From the NCBI GenBank assembly GCA_021463145.1, contig JAJTWZ010000019.1:1-64000 (forward strand): a DNA stretch of 64,000 nt, in the 5' to 3' direction. Below, one piece after another: positions 37,753-47,122 of this stretch. The stretch's first letter is position 1; each line of letters opens with the position of its first letter. The position numbers and the translations under genes are program-made. Source of the DNA: Blastocatellia bacterium. GTDB lineage: Bacteria; Acidobacteriota; Blastocatellia; UBA7656; JADIYM01. Under the pieces are notes generated by a model. That model did no database searches, had not been told where the DNA came from, and saw nothing but the letters and a program-made list of their open reading frames with translations.

Positions 37753-38109
37753 GTTTTCGGGTCGTGCTTCGCGTGGGCACCGGCAAGCCTGGGGCATCCA
37801 GCATTCGACGTGCAGGCGGACGGACCGAATGGACGGGTTCGCGCGCATTCCCGCGCCACCGCCTGATCCGTTCAATCCTCGTCTCTCTTTTCCGCGCCAG
37901 AGCCGGCTCATATCGCGTCAGAGCCTGTCACTAAATGCCCTCACCGCTTTTCAGCCACTTCTGGTATGCTGGCGGTCTCACGATCGGGTCCCCAGTCGCG
38001 AAGTTCTGGATTGCCTGAGGGTCTATAGTCATTGAATGGGTATCTCGCCGAGCCGGAATGAGTTTTCAATCTGGCGCGGACAGGAGGAACGGGCCGGGAC
38101 CACCGTCAG

Positions 38110-40707
38110 ATGGCTGAGCGCAGGGACACCGACGATCTGTTGAGCCTGATCGACCGCGTTCACGCGGGGGTGGTCCGGCTTCGCGACGAAAACGCCAGGC
38201 TGCGCGGAGTCCCAGTTCCCGACGATCTACCCGAAGCCGAAGCCGTGCGAACCAGCGAACCGGTTTCGGACTTTGTCGACGAGCCGCAACCGCCCGATTC
38301 ACCCGATCCAATGCCGGGCGACGATGGAGTCGTCGCTTCGGATCCGCAACCGGTGCCGGCAGCGGACGACCCGGTTCGTCCACCTTTGCCCGCATTCGCA
38401 ACTTCGCCGCCGCCTCGCCAGGCCGACACTACGCCTCCCCGTCCGGTCGAGACGCAGAGGTGGCGGCAATCGCTCACATCGGGTGGCCTGCCAGCTTCGC
38501 CGGCCTCGCCGGCAGCAGACGCCGCGACTGCCCGCCGCAGTCCAGAGGAGCTCGTCCGCGTGTATCGCTCGCTGTTTCGCGGTCGCGACGATGTCTACGC
38601 GATCCCCCGCGTCTCCGCCGACGGCACTCCCGGGTTCGCCGAAGCCCGCGTGCAGGCCTCCGGTGGTCGCGAGGACCGTCTTCCCCTCACCGACGGAGTC
38701 GTGAGGAGCCACCTCGGCGGCCGTAGGTCGATCGGAATCTATCCCCTTCTCGCGGACGGCACCTGCTGGTTCGTCTCATTGGAATTGTTCGGGGCCGGTT
38801 GGCGGCCGCGCGTCGCGGCTCTTGTTGCCGCTTGCCGCGACGAACGGATCGACGTCGCGATCGAGCGTGTCTCGAGCGGCGCCGGAGCACGCGCGTGGAT
38901 CTTTTTCGATGCCCCGGTCCAGGCAGCTCGCGCTAGAGCGTTTGCGTTCCGGCTGGTCGACAGGGCCCGCGGCAACGGACTCAGCGACGCCGAGAGCGTT
39001 CGTGTCTATCCGGACCTCGATGCGCCGGGCGAGATCGACCTGGGATCGGCCATCGCCCTTCCGCTCGACCGGGATCCGGTCAGCGAGGAGCAGTCGTCGT
39101 TCGTCGACGAACGCTTCCAGCCGTTCCCGGATCAATGGTCGCTGCTCGGTTCGGTTGGCCGCGTATCCATCGACGATCTCGACCCGTCTTCGCCGGGACC
39201 TGGCGGCGATGCCTCCACTACGACCCCAGGCGCGCCAGGGGCGGTCCCGTCCTCTCCCGGGCGTCCAACTCCGCAGCCGGGCATCGCCCGCGTCAACCGG
39301 TCGAACGTGCTGCTCGTCGAAGTCACGAACATAGTGGGATCGGCACGTACGGAGCTCTCTCGTCTTGCCGCGATTTTCGCGCCTCCGCGCGAACCGTCGG
39401 GCGATGCCGATACCGGACTGCCTTTCGACACCTCGGAACCGGATGCGACTGGACGCATCGCGCTCGCGCGTGGCGCCTTCGACGAGTTGCTCGCGCTGCT
39501 CTCGAGATCCGGCCTCGAGCCCGACATCCACGACGAGAGAATCGAGGGGCAGCCTCTTGGCGTCCGTTTCGACGGCGAGACGCGTCCGCAGATCGACGCC
39601 GCCGTTGCCGCCGCGCTTCGCCGCGAAGCGTGCGTGGTTTCCGCAGGATCCACGGCGGACCTTTACACGCTCGTAGCGCAGATGATTGGCGGCCGCGGGC
39701 GAACGACGCTCGTGCTCGTGCGCCGCCGTCGCGACCTCGATGCCTGGCAGGACGCTCTTGCGCGGCGGCTCGGGATGCCGGTGTCCGACGTCGGACTCGT
39801 GGGCGACGGAAAGGACCGCCGGACCGGACTGGTAGACATCGCCGTCGCCGCAAGCGCCGTCCGCGGCGCCGACGTGAAACCCTGGGTCCACGACTATGGC
39901 CACGTCGTCGTCGATTCCTGCCAACGCATCGGCAATGCAACGCTCACGCGACTGCTCGGGCAGCTTCGCCCTAGGTATCTTCTCGGCGTCACGACGAAAT
40001 CCGCAGCGGCCGGCAGCCTCGACCTGCCAGCGGCGGTTCAGTTCTCGCCACACGCGATCGAGGTCGCGTCGACTGCCCGAAATGGCGCACAGGCCGTCAT
40101 CGTCCGTGCGACGGGGTTCCAGACGGATGCGAGTGACGCCGACACGGAACACCGGCAACTGATCGCGGCGCTTGCGCTCGACGACGCGCGCAATGACCTT
40201 GTAACCCGCGACGTCGCCGCTCTCGCGTTGTCCGGACTTCGCCCACTCGTGCTCACCGAGCGAACGGATCACGCACGCGAACTGGCCGAGCGGCTCGAAC
40301 GGCTCGTTCCGTCATCGGGACGTCTGGCGAGCGAGGCGGGACGCCGGCAGCGCGCCCTCACTCTGGCGCGGCTCAAGGAGCTGCCCGACTCGGAGCCGTG
40401 GGCGCTGGTCACCTCGACGCGTTTCGCCATCGACGGCCTCGGCACGAACCGCATAGGCGCGCTCGTGCTAGCGATGCCGTATCCATTCCGCGGCGATTTC
40501 GAGCGAGTGCTTGGCCACATCTGGCGGCGCTACGGTACTCGCGGCGCGATCAAGGTCTACGACTTCGTCGACGAGGCAATCCCGGCGCTCGTCCGCATGT
40601 ACTGGCGGCGTCGCGCCGGATACCTGTCGCTCGGCGCCGTCATCGAGAGCGAGCCGGAAATGCCGGCGCTGCGGGCCATTGCCGCGCGCCGCGGCCCGGC
40701 GAGTTGA
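38110..40707 (+). CDS. TOTE conflict-system-type AEP primase - SF2 helicase homolog with degenerate catalytic motifs
   Basis: Family signature regions: VYRSLFRGRDDVYAI, LPLTDGVVRSHLGGRRSIGIYPLLADGTCWF, FVDERFQPFPDQWSLLGSV, HDYGHVVVDSCQR, LVLTERTDHARELAERLERLV, LVLAMPYPFRGDFERVLGHIWRRYGTRGAIKVYDFVDEAIPALVRMYWRRRAGY. Confidence 0.75.
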   Translation: MAERRDTDDLLSLIDRVHAGVVRLRDENARLRGVPVPDDLPEAEAVRTSEPVSDFVDEPQPPDSPDPMPGDDGVVASDPQPVPAADDPVRPPLPAFATSPPPRQADTTPPRPVETQRWRQSLTSGGLPASPASPAADAATARRSPEELVRVYRSLFRGRDDVYAIPRVSADGTPGFAEARVQASGGREDRLPLTDGVVRSHLGGRRSIGIYPLLADGTCWFVSLELFGAGWRPRVAALVAACRDERIDVAIERVSSGAGARAWIFFDAPVQAARARAFAFRLVDRARGNGLSDAESVRVYPDLDAPGEIDLGSAIALPLDRDPVSEEQSSFVDERFQPFPDQWSLLGSVGRVSIDDLDPSSPGPGGDASTTTPGAPGAVPSSPGRPTPQPGIARVNRSNVLLVEVTNIVGSARTELSRLAAIFAPPREPSGDADTGLPFDTSEPDATGRIALARGAFDELLALLSRSGLEPDIHDERIEGQPLGVRFDGETRPQIDAAVAAALRREACVVSAGSTADLYTLVAQMIGGRGRTTLVLVRRRRDLDAWQDALARRLGMPVSDVGLVGDGKDRRTGLVDIAVAASAVRGADVKPWVHDYGHVVVDSCQRIGNATLTRLLGQLRPRYLLGVTTKSAAAGSLDLPAAVQFSPHAIEVASTARNGAQAVIVRATGFQTDASDADTEHRQLIAALALDDARNDLVTRDVAALALSGLRPLVLTERTDHARELAERLERLVPSSGRLASEAGRRQRALTLARLKELPDSEPWALVTSTRFAIDGLGTNRIGALVLAMPYPFRGDFERVLGHIWRRYGTRGAIKVYDFVDEAIPALVRMYWRRRAGYLSLGAVIESEPEMPALRAIAARRGPAS

Positions 40708-40767
40708 TCGCAGTAAGGAATCAGTACCGCGAGCTGTAGCAAGCGGGCCGGCCAGTGCGGAGGTCAG

Positions 40768-41157
40768 GTGGAACGAACGAAGATCGCAACGGGAACGAAG
40801 TGGGAGCCCATCGTCGGGTATTCGAGGGCCGTCCGCGTCGGAAATCACGTATGGGTGTCGGGGACGACCGCGACCGGGCCTGACGGCCGCGTCGTCGGAG
40901 TTGGTGACGCCGGCGCCCAGACGCGACAAATCCTTGCCAACATCGACGCGGCGCTCGACCGCGTCGGCGCGCGGCTGGAGGACGTCGTGCGAACGCGGGT
41001 CTACGTGCTCGACATCGCCCAATGGGAGCCGGTTGGCATTGCGCACGGCGAGATTTTCGGCGACATCCGTCCGGCAACGGCGATGGTCGAGGTCTCGCGG
41101 CTTATCGATCCTGAAATGCTTGTCGAGATCGAAGCGGACGCCTTCGTCGCGGACTGA
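40768..41157 (+). CDS. RidA (YjgF/YER057c) family protein
   Basis: [23 protein letters not shown]...[36 protein letters not shown]. Confidence 0.85.
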   Translation: MERTKIATGTKWEPIVGYSRAVRVGNHVWVSGTTATGPDGRVVGVGDAGAQTRQILANIDAALDRVGARLEDVVRTRVYVLDIAQWEPVGIAHGEIFGDIRPATAMVEVSRLIDPEMLVEIEADAFVAD

Positions 41158-41178
41158 ATCCGGGTTCCGGGACCGAAT

Positions 41179-42330
41179 TTGCAGTACTCTTCGCGCAACG
41201 TGAATTGTCCAAAGTGCCATCAGCCAGTCGACGCCGCGCAGAAGTACTGCGCGGCGTGCGGCGCCGCACTTGGCGGGCCTAAGCCGTGGTACCGCCGCCC
41301 GAAGGCCGTCGTTCTGGCCGGTCAGCTCACGGCAAGCGTCCTGAGTGGCGCGGTCGGTGCGATGATCGCCTTGCTGCTTGCGTTCTACGTCTTCACGCCT
41401 GGTGGACGGCCGCTGTTCGGCAATTCTAACGTTGTGGTCGTGACGGCGGCGCCGTTCGAAGAGCGCACCGCACTGGGACGTATCAATGCATCGTCGCTGC
41501 TTCCGTACAAGGACTCTACGTTTCTGATCGTGGACGACCTGACCGACGACGCATTCTACGAGTTGCAGTTCTTCGCTGACGGACGAAAGGCCCAGCCTCT
41601 GCTGCGGCATTCGGTCGCTGGACTTGCGCCCGGCATGGTTGAAGACTTCGAGGGTTCGACAATTGTCGACGTTGATGGCAATCGCTACATGGTCGCGGTT
41701 TCGTCGCTCGAGAAAGTGGAGGGCGAGAACACGGAGGACGGCCTGGTGCGCATTGCCGTTGGCGAGGACGGACGGTTCACGGGAGAGGCAATGTCCGGCT
41801 TCCGAGCGTGGCTGATTGCGAACAATCCATCCCTCGGTGAACTCGCGGGAGGTGCCGATGCACTCGACGTTCAGGGCCTCGCGTGGGACCCGAACCTGAA
41901 GGTCCTCCTCGTTGGAATCCGGTCAGCGACGAAGGACCGGAAGCCGCTCGTGCTCTTCGTCCGGGTGAAGGACTGGTCTGGGCCGTGGACGGTCGACAAC
42001 CTCGAGGCCCTCGAGCCGGTCTCGCTCGCCGTCGCGGATTCCGGAAAGCCGAAAGGCATCTACAGCCTCGTATTGCATCCGACGCGACAGGTCGTCTATG
42101 CCGTCGTGCGCGACTCGGACGGGCGGAGCGGATCCGCGGAACTCTACGAATGGTACCCGACAGCCGGCGGCACGGTGAAACTCGTCCCGGACATCGTCTT
42201 CCACCCGGCCATGCGGCCGGAGGGCCTTGCGTTCGGCACGATAGGCGGCCGCTCGGCGCTTGTCATCGTCGACGACAACGGGGGATACGCGGTGCTCTGG
42301 ACCGACGAGCTGCCGGTCCTCGCCGGGTGA
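41179..42330 (+). CDS. Zinc-ribbon, single-TM protein with an extracytoplasmic beta-rich domain
   Basis: CPKCHQPVDAAQKYCAACG zinc ribbon, then a TM helix, then about 280 aa. Confidence 0.6.
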   Translation: MQYSSRNVNCPKCHQPVDAAQKYCAACGAALGGPKPWYRRPKAVVLAGQLTASVLSGAVGAMIALLLAFYVFTPGGRPLFGNSNVVVVTAAPFEERTALGRINASSLLPYKDSTFLIVDDLTDDAFYELQFFADGRKAQPLLRHSVAGLAPGMVEDFEGSTIVDVDGNRYMVAVSSLEKVEGENTEDGLVRIAVGEDGRFTGEAMSGFRAWLIANNPSLGELAGGADALDVQGLAWDPNLKVLLVGIRSATKDRKPLVLFVRVKDWSGPWTVDNLEALEPVSLAVADSGKPKGIYSLVLHPTRQVVYAVVRDSDGRSGSAELYEWYPTAGGTVKLVPDIVFHPAMRPEGLAFGTIGGRSALVIVDDNGGYAVLWTDELPVLAG

Positions 42331-42347
42331 GGCGAAGCGCGTACGCA

Positions 42348-42464
42348 TCAGAACCGCGAGCGAATGCGAGCGGCCGCGCGAAGAGCCCAACGCAAGAATC
42401 CCTGGAGCGAGTGAATCAATTCGTAGGACTGTCCGTTCGGCCGCTCGCATTCGTTCGCGGCTCT
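42348..42464. repeat. Inverted pair of the dispersed REP-like element
   Basis: TCAGAACCGCGAGCGAATGCGAGCGGCC (42348) and GGCCGCTCGCATTCGTTCGCGGCTCT (42439). Confidence 0.7.
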
Positions 42465-42600
42465 CGAGAAAATTCCCCGTAAGTCGTGAATTCCGGGCTC
42501 CACGGATTCCGAGTTTCAGACTGCCATCTCAGTGCGAAGCAACGAGACGAACTCTGCTGCGCACGGCCCTTGTGAAACCGCGGGCGCACGGCCTTCGTCG

Positions 42601-45600
42601 CTACGAGAACCGCAACCGGTCGAACGCGAGCGACGACGGCGACAACCGCATCCGCACGCCACGCGTTTCCGGCTGAACGAAGCAGTACGACTGCCGGTGG
42701 CAGAACGGCACGAGCAGCGCCCGGTCGGCGATGAGCGTCTCGATCTGTCGGTAGATGTCGTGCCTCACGTCCGCGTCCGGCTCCGAGCGTCCCGCTTCGC
42801 ACAGTCGGTTGAGCGCCTGACTGCCGACGAAGCGGCCGTACAGTCCGGCTTCCGTGTGCAGGACCGGATACGCGAAAGCGTCCGCGTCGGCGTAGTCACC
42901 AAGCCACCCACCGATGACCATGTCGACTGTCCCCTCGCGGCACGTCGCTTCGAGCCTGCCCGTCGCGACGATGGAGACCTCCAGTCGCACACCCTCGCGC
43001 GCGAACGACGACGCGAGCGATCGCTCGAGCGATTCGGCGACTCCGGGGATCATCGCCGCCGACAGCGTCACGGGCGGAGCGTCGCGGCCGGCGGACGGCG
43101 CCGGCTTCCGGGTTCGCCGCGGCGGCTCGTAGCCGAGCAGTCCCGGCGGAATCAAGCTCCGCGCCGGCATCGCCGCGGCTCCGAAGCTCGCGCGCGTGAG
43201 CGCCTCGACGTCGATGCTCGCCGCGAGCCGGCGGCGCAACCCCTCCTCCGCAAGCGGTCCGGATTGGGCATTGAAAACGAGGAAGTAGGTCGCGAGCGTC
43301 GGATACTCGTGCAGCAGAGGGCCGAACTCGGGATCCGCGCGCAGGGTTTCGCGATCTTCCGCATCCAGATTCCACGCGAGCGAGTACCGTCCTTCCCGGT
43401 ACCCCGATAGAATGTCGGCCTGGGAAATGCCGAACCGGCTCCTAAGGCCGTCGGTGCGCGGAAACCCGGGACGCCAGTACTCCGGACTGGCCTCCTGGTC
43501 GAGCCGTCGACCCGGATCGAAGCGCGTGACGCGAAACGGACCAGTGCCGACGCACGTATCGCGCCAGGTGCCTTCGATGGTTTCCGTGCCCTCGGGGACG
43601 ATCGCGAGCGACGAGTGTGTAAGCATCGCAGGAAAGACGCCGCACGGCCTGTCGAACTCGACGGTCAGTTCGAGGTCGTCGACGATCCGCACGCCCTCGA
43701 GCGAAGCGGCGCGGCCGGCGGCGACCGCCTCGGCGCCGCGCACGCGATCGAGAAGCCAGCGACGGTCCGGCACGCGCATTACCCGATCGAAGGTGTACCG
43801 GACGTCACGCGCCGAGAGCTTCCGGCCGTCGTGGAACCGTACGCCTTCGCGCAGACGGATGCGCACGCGACGTCCGCCTTCTTCGGCTGTCACCTCGGTG
43901 GCGAGCCACGGTGCGATCCGCGCGCCCTTCCCTTCCATCGTCAGCGTCTCGAAAACGGTGAGGACGATGCCGGCGTGCATGTCGTTCGGTTCGAGACACG
44001 GATCGAGCGACTGGACCGCCATATGGTACGGAATGCGGAGGATGCCCCGTCCCAGGGCACCGAGCGAATTCGTGGCGAGCGACGTCGTCGCATCCCCCTC
44101 GCGACGGGTCGGCGCGTCATCGAGCGGGCCGGTGCGAATCGGGCGCAGGCGGTCGGCCTCGTCGAGCATGGCCTGGGCGCGTGCGTGGTCGCCTCGAAGG
44201 TTCGCCATCGTCGCGCCGACGTCGAGCAGCCGGACGAGGCTCAGGTCGTTGCGCTGCGCGCGCGCGGCGTCCAGCCCGCGGGTCACCCACCGGCGCGCCT
44301 CGTCGATCCGGCGGCTCTTCCAGGCAAGCTCGGCGGCGGCGACCATGACGTCGAGCTCGCGCGCGCGCTGTCGAGCACGCGAAAAGGCGTCGGCCGCGAC
44401 GCCGAGCTCGCGCAGCCCCTCGTCGAACTCGCCGGCCATCGCGAACGCTTCGGCGAGCAGCACGCGCGCTTCGCCTTCGCGCGCCGCATCGGTGCCGTCG
44501 CGCTCGAGAAATCCGACGGCCGTGTGCATCGCCCGGATCGCCTCCTGCGGACTCCACGTGCCGAGCGCGCGACGGGCGAGGTGCGTCGCATGCTCGACGG
44601 CCTTTTCGGCGACGTCGCCGTGGGCGTAGTGGTGGACGAGCTGCGGCAGCACGCGCTCGATCCGACCGGCCGCCTGCGTCTCGAGCCGCTCGGCGTGGCG
44701 CGCGTGGAGCAATCGGCGCTTTCGGCGCGAGAGCGACCGCAGGAGCACTCTGTGGAGCGCACCGCTCGTGAATGCGAGCTCGTCACGTCCCTGGATCCGA
44801 TGCTCTTCGAGAAAGCCGGTGTTGACGAGCCGCTCGACGACCGCATCCAGATCGTCGCAGTCCGAGGCCGCGAGCTCGAGCTCGCGATAGTCGAAGCGAC
44901 GACCGAGCACCGACGCGAGCCGAAGCAGCTCGTGTTCGTGCACCGGCAAGCGGTCGACGCGCCGCGACACCGCTTGCCGCACCGTCAGCGGCAGCTCCTC
45001 GGTGAACTCGCCCGAGTGGCCCGCGGCGACCCAGACTCCGTCGCCGTCCCGCTCGATGCGGTTCGTCTCGACCAGCGACCGCACGAGCTCGCGGGTGAAG
45101 AACGCGTTGCCGGCCGACACCTCGTGCAGCCGCTCGGCGAGCGCCGGATCGACGCGCGACTCGCCGAGCAGGAGACCGACAAACGTCGACTGCTCGTCCG
45201 GCGTGAACGGCGACACGGCGAGCGAAGCGAAACGGCGTTCTTCACGAAGCGCGTCGGCGAGCCGTTCGGCCGCGTTCGAGCGCCCGACGTCCGTCGTGCG
45301 GTACGTGGCCAAAATGAGGATCGGGCACGGCTGCAGGCGGGACACGAAGTAGTGCAATGCCGTGAAGGCGACGTCAGAACAGTGGAGGTCCTCGAGACAG
45401 ACGACGAGCGGGCCTTCGCGGGAGATCCGCGCGAAAGCCGTGGCAAGGAGTTCGAAGACCGCCGACTGGTTTTCGGGCTTCTCCTCGACGGGCGCACGGC
45501 CGGCGGCCGGCGTTTCGAACGTCCGCAGCTCTGTCAGCTCGCCTAGCACGGGAAAGAGCGCGGTGAGTTCCGGCAGCAGGTCCGCGAGACAGGCTGCGCC

Positions 45601-46911
45601 TTCGGCCGACGACCGGATGACGTCGCGGATCGCGTCGCAGAACGCGCTGTAGGGGATTCCGAGGTCGGGCTCGGCGAAACGTCCGCGCGCGACGCGAATC
45701 GACGACGCACGCGCGAGTTCCTCGACGTAGTCGACGAGGTGCGACTTGCCGACGCCGATGTCTCCCGATACGAGAACGAGGTGGCATTCGCCGGCGACGG
45801 CGAGGTCGAGCCGGTTGCGGAGGGCGACGGTCTCGGCGTCGCGACCGACGTGCAGGAAGGACGCGGACGTCCGCGCCGGCGATCCGCAGTCTGCCGGCGC
45901 GTCGGCGTGCCCGATGGACGCACCAGGCGCGGCGCCAAGCTCGGACTCGACCGCGGCGAGATCGCGGCCGAACGCCTCGGCCGAGGGATACCGGTCATCC
46001 GGGTGCTTCGCGAGGGCTCGCAGGACCACTGCGTCGAGCGCCGCCGGCAGTCCCGGAACGACGTCGGACGGCGGCTTCGCGAGCTTCACGAGATGCTGCG
46101 TGAGGAGCGCGCCGAGCTTTGTCGCTGGGAACGGTGGCACCCCGGTGAGCGAGCCGACGTCGGCGTCGATCCCTGTGTTGAGCTTCGCGATGCCGAAGTC
46201 GAGCACCTTCGCCATCGGTCCCTCGAGCGTGGTCTCCAGGAAGATGTTGTCGGGCTTCAGATCGCGATGGACGATTCCTGCGCCGTGTGCAGCCTGCAGG
46301 GCCGAACAGACCTGACGGGCAAGCCTGACGGCGGCGACGGGCGCCATCGGCGACACGGCGGCGAGCTCGTCGCCGAGCGGCCGGCCCGCCAGGTACTCCA
46401 TGACGATGTACATCCCGAGGTCGGGCGCGACGCCGAGGTCGAAGATGGTGATGATTCGTGGATGGTTGAGGCTCGCGACGGCAAGGGCTTCGCGCTCGAA
46501 GCGCGCGAGCGCCGCGGGCTCGGCGTCGGACTGTGCGTGGACGAGCTTGATGGCGACGGTGCGCTTCAGGTTGAGTTGGGTCGCGCGATAGACCTTCCCC
46601 ATGCCGCCTGAACCGATCCGCGCGTCTAGGCGGTAGCGATCGGCAATGACGGTACCGACGAGATCGACGCCTGCGGAAGATCGCCTGGCGTCGGACTCGG
46701 CGGCCGTGTCGCCCCTTGCGCCGGCTCCGTTCTCGACGTCTGCAGGACGTGGCGGACCGTCCGCGCGGTCGAGCAGCAGTGACGCGACGGCGTCGCGAAG
46801 CTCGGCGTCGCCCGCGGCGGCGTTGCGCAGGTACGCCTGACGCGCGAAGGACGGGCACGCGAGGACGCGGTCGAGGAGGTCTCGAATCTGTTGCAGACGT
46901 TCTGCGGTCAC
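42601..46911 (-). CDS. Ser/Thr kinase-like - AAA ATPase - family 5 solute-binding-protein fusion
   Basis: YRLDARIGSGGMGKVYRA, VAIKLVH, IVHRDLKPDNIFL, VLDFGIAK; Walker A SGDIGVGKSH; C-terminal ETLTMEGKGARIAPWLATEV...VRIRLREGVRFHDGRKLSARDVRYTFDRVM SBP_bac_5 pattern. Confidence 0.85.
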   Translation of the reverse strand: MTAERLQQIRDLLDRVLACPSFARQAYLRNAAAGDAELRDAVASLLLDRADGPPRPADVENGAGARGDTAAESDARRSSAGVDLVGTVIADRYRLDARIGSGGMGKVYRATQLNLKRTVAIKLVHAQSDAEPAALARFEREALAVASLNHPRIITIFDLGVAPDLGMYIVMEYLAGRPLGDELAAVSPMAPVAAVRLARQVCSALQAAHGAGIVHRDLKPDNIFLETTLEGPMAKVLDFGIAKLNTGIDADVGSLTGVPPFPATKLGALLTQHLVKLAKPPSDVVPGLPAALDAVVLRALAKHPDDRYPSAEAFGRDLAAVESELGAAPGASIGHADAPADCGSPARTSASFLHVGRDAETVALRNRLDLAVAGECHLVLVSGDIGVGKSHLVDYVEELARASSIRVARGRFAEPDLGIPYSAFCDAIRDVIRSSAEGAACLADLLPELTALFPVLGELTELRTFETPAAGRAPVEEKPENQSAVFELLATAFARISREGPLVVCLEDLHCSDVAFTALHYFVSRLQPCPILILATYRTTDVGRSNAAERLADALREERRFASLAVSPFTPDEQSTFVGLLLGESRVDPALAERLHEVSAGNAFFTRELVRSLVETNRIERDGDGVWVAAGHSGEFTEELPLTVRQAVSRRVDRLPVHEHELLRLASVLGRRFDYRELELAASDCDDLDAVVERLVNTGFLEEHRIQGRDELAFTSGALHRVLLRSLSRRKRRLLHARHAERLETQAAGRIERVLPQLVHHYAHGDVAEKAVEHATHLARRALGTWSPQEAIRAMHTAVGFLERDGTDAAREGEARVLLAEAFAMAGEFDEGLRELGVAADAFSRARQRARELDVMVAAAELAWKSRRIDEARRWVTRGLDAARAQRNDLSLVRLLDVGATMANLRGDHARAQAMLDEADRLRPIRTGPLDDAPTRREGDATTSLATNSLGALGRGILRIPYHMAVQSLDPCLEPNDMHAGIVLTVFETLTMEGKGARIAPWLATEVTAEEGGRRVRIRLREGVRFHDGRKLSARDVRYTFDRVMRVPDRRWLLDRVRGAEAVAAGRAASLEGVRIVDDLELTVEFDRPCGVFPAMLTHSSLAIVPEGTETIEGTWRDTCVGTGPFRVTRFDPGRRLDQEASPEYWRPGFPRTDGLRSRFGISQADILSGYREGRYSLAWNLDAEDRETLRADPEFGPLLHEYPTLATYFLVFNAQSGPLAEEGLRRRLAASIDVEALTRASFGAAAMPARSLIPPGLLGYEPPRRTRKPAPSAGRDAPPVTLSAAMIPGVAESLERSLASSFAREGVRLEVSIVATGRLEATCREGTVDMVIGGWLGDYADADAFAYPVLHTEAGLYGRFVGSQALNRLCEAGRSEPDADVRHDIYRQIETLIADRALLVPFCHRQSYCFVQPETRGVRMRLSPSSLAFDRLRFS

Positions 46912-47122
46912 GGCGGTGGTGTTCGGAGGACGAGTCGGCGCCGGCGGCCCAGGACGGGTTCGGCCGCGCGTTCCCGGTAGGCTACCAGATGGCGAGAGTC
47001 ACCGCGCGGTTGCCGCGCAGCGCGAAGCGCCCAGGAGTACGGCGTGCGGTGCCCGGCGCCGCCTTCGCTCGAGGCTCGACGCTTTCTCTATTCTATGTCG
47101 AAAACGACGCTTCGCGCCGGAA

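Noticed and set aside
38776-40272. 498-aa minus-strand ORF opposite the TOTE-like gene
   Set aside because: No recognisable domains; the plus-strand frame aligns with the TOTE family throughout.
43615-45546. 643-aa plus-strand ORF opposite the kinase-AAA-SBP5 gene
   Set aside because: Low-complexity, Arg/His-rich translation without domain motifs; antisense shadow of a well-supported CDS.
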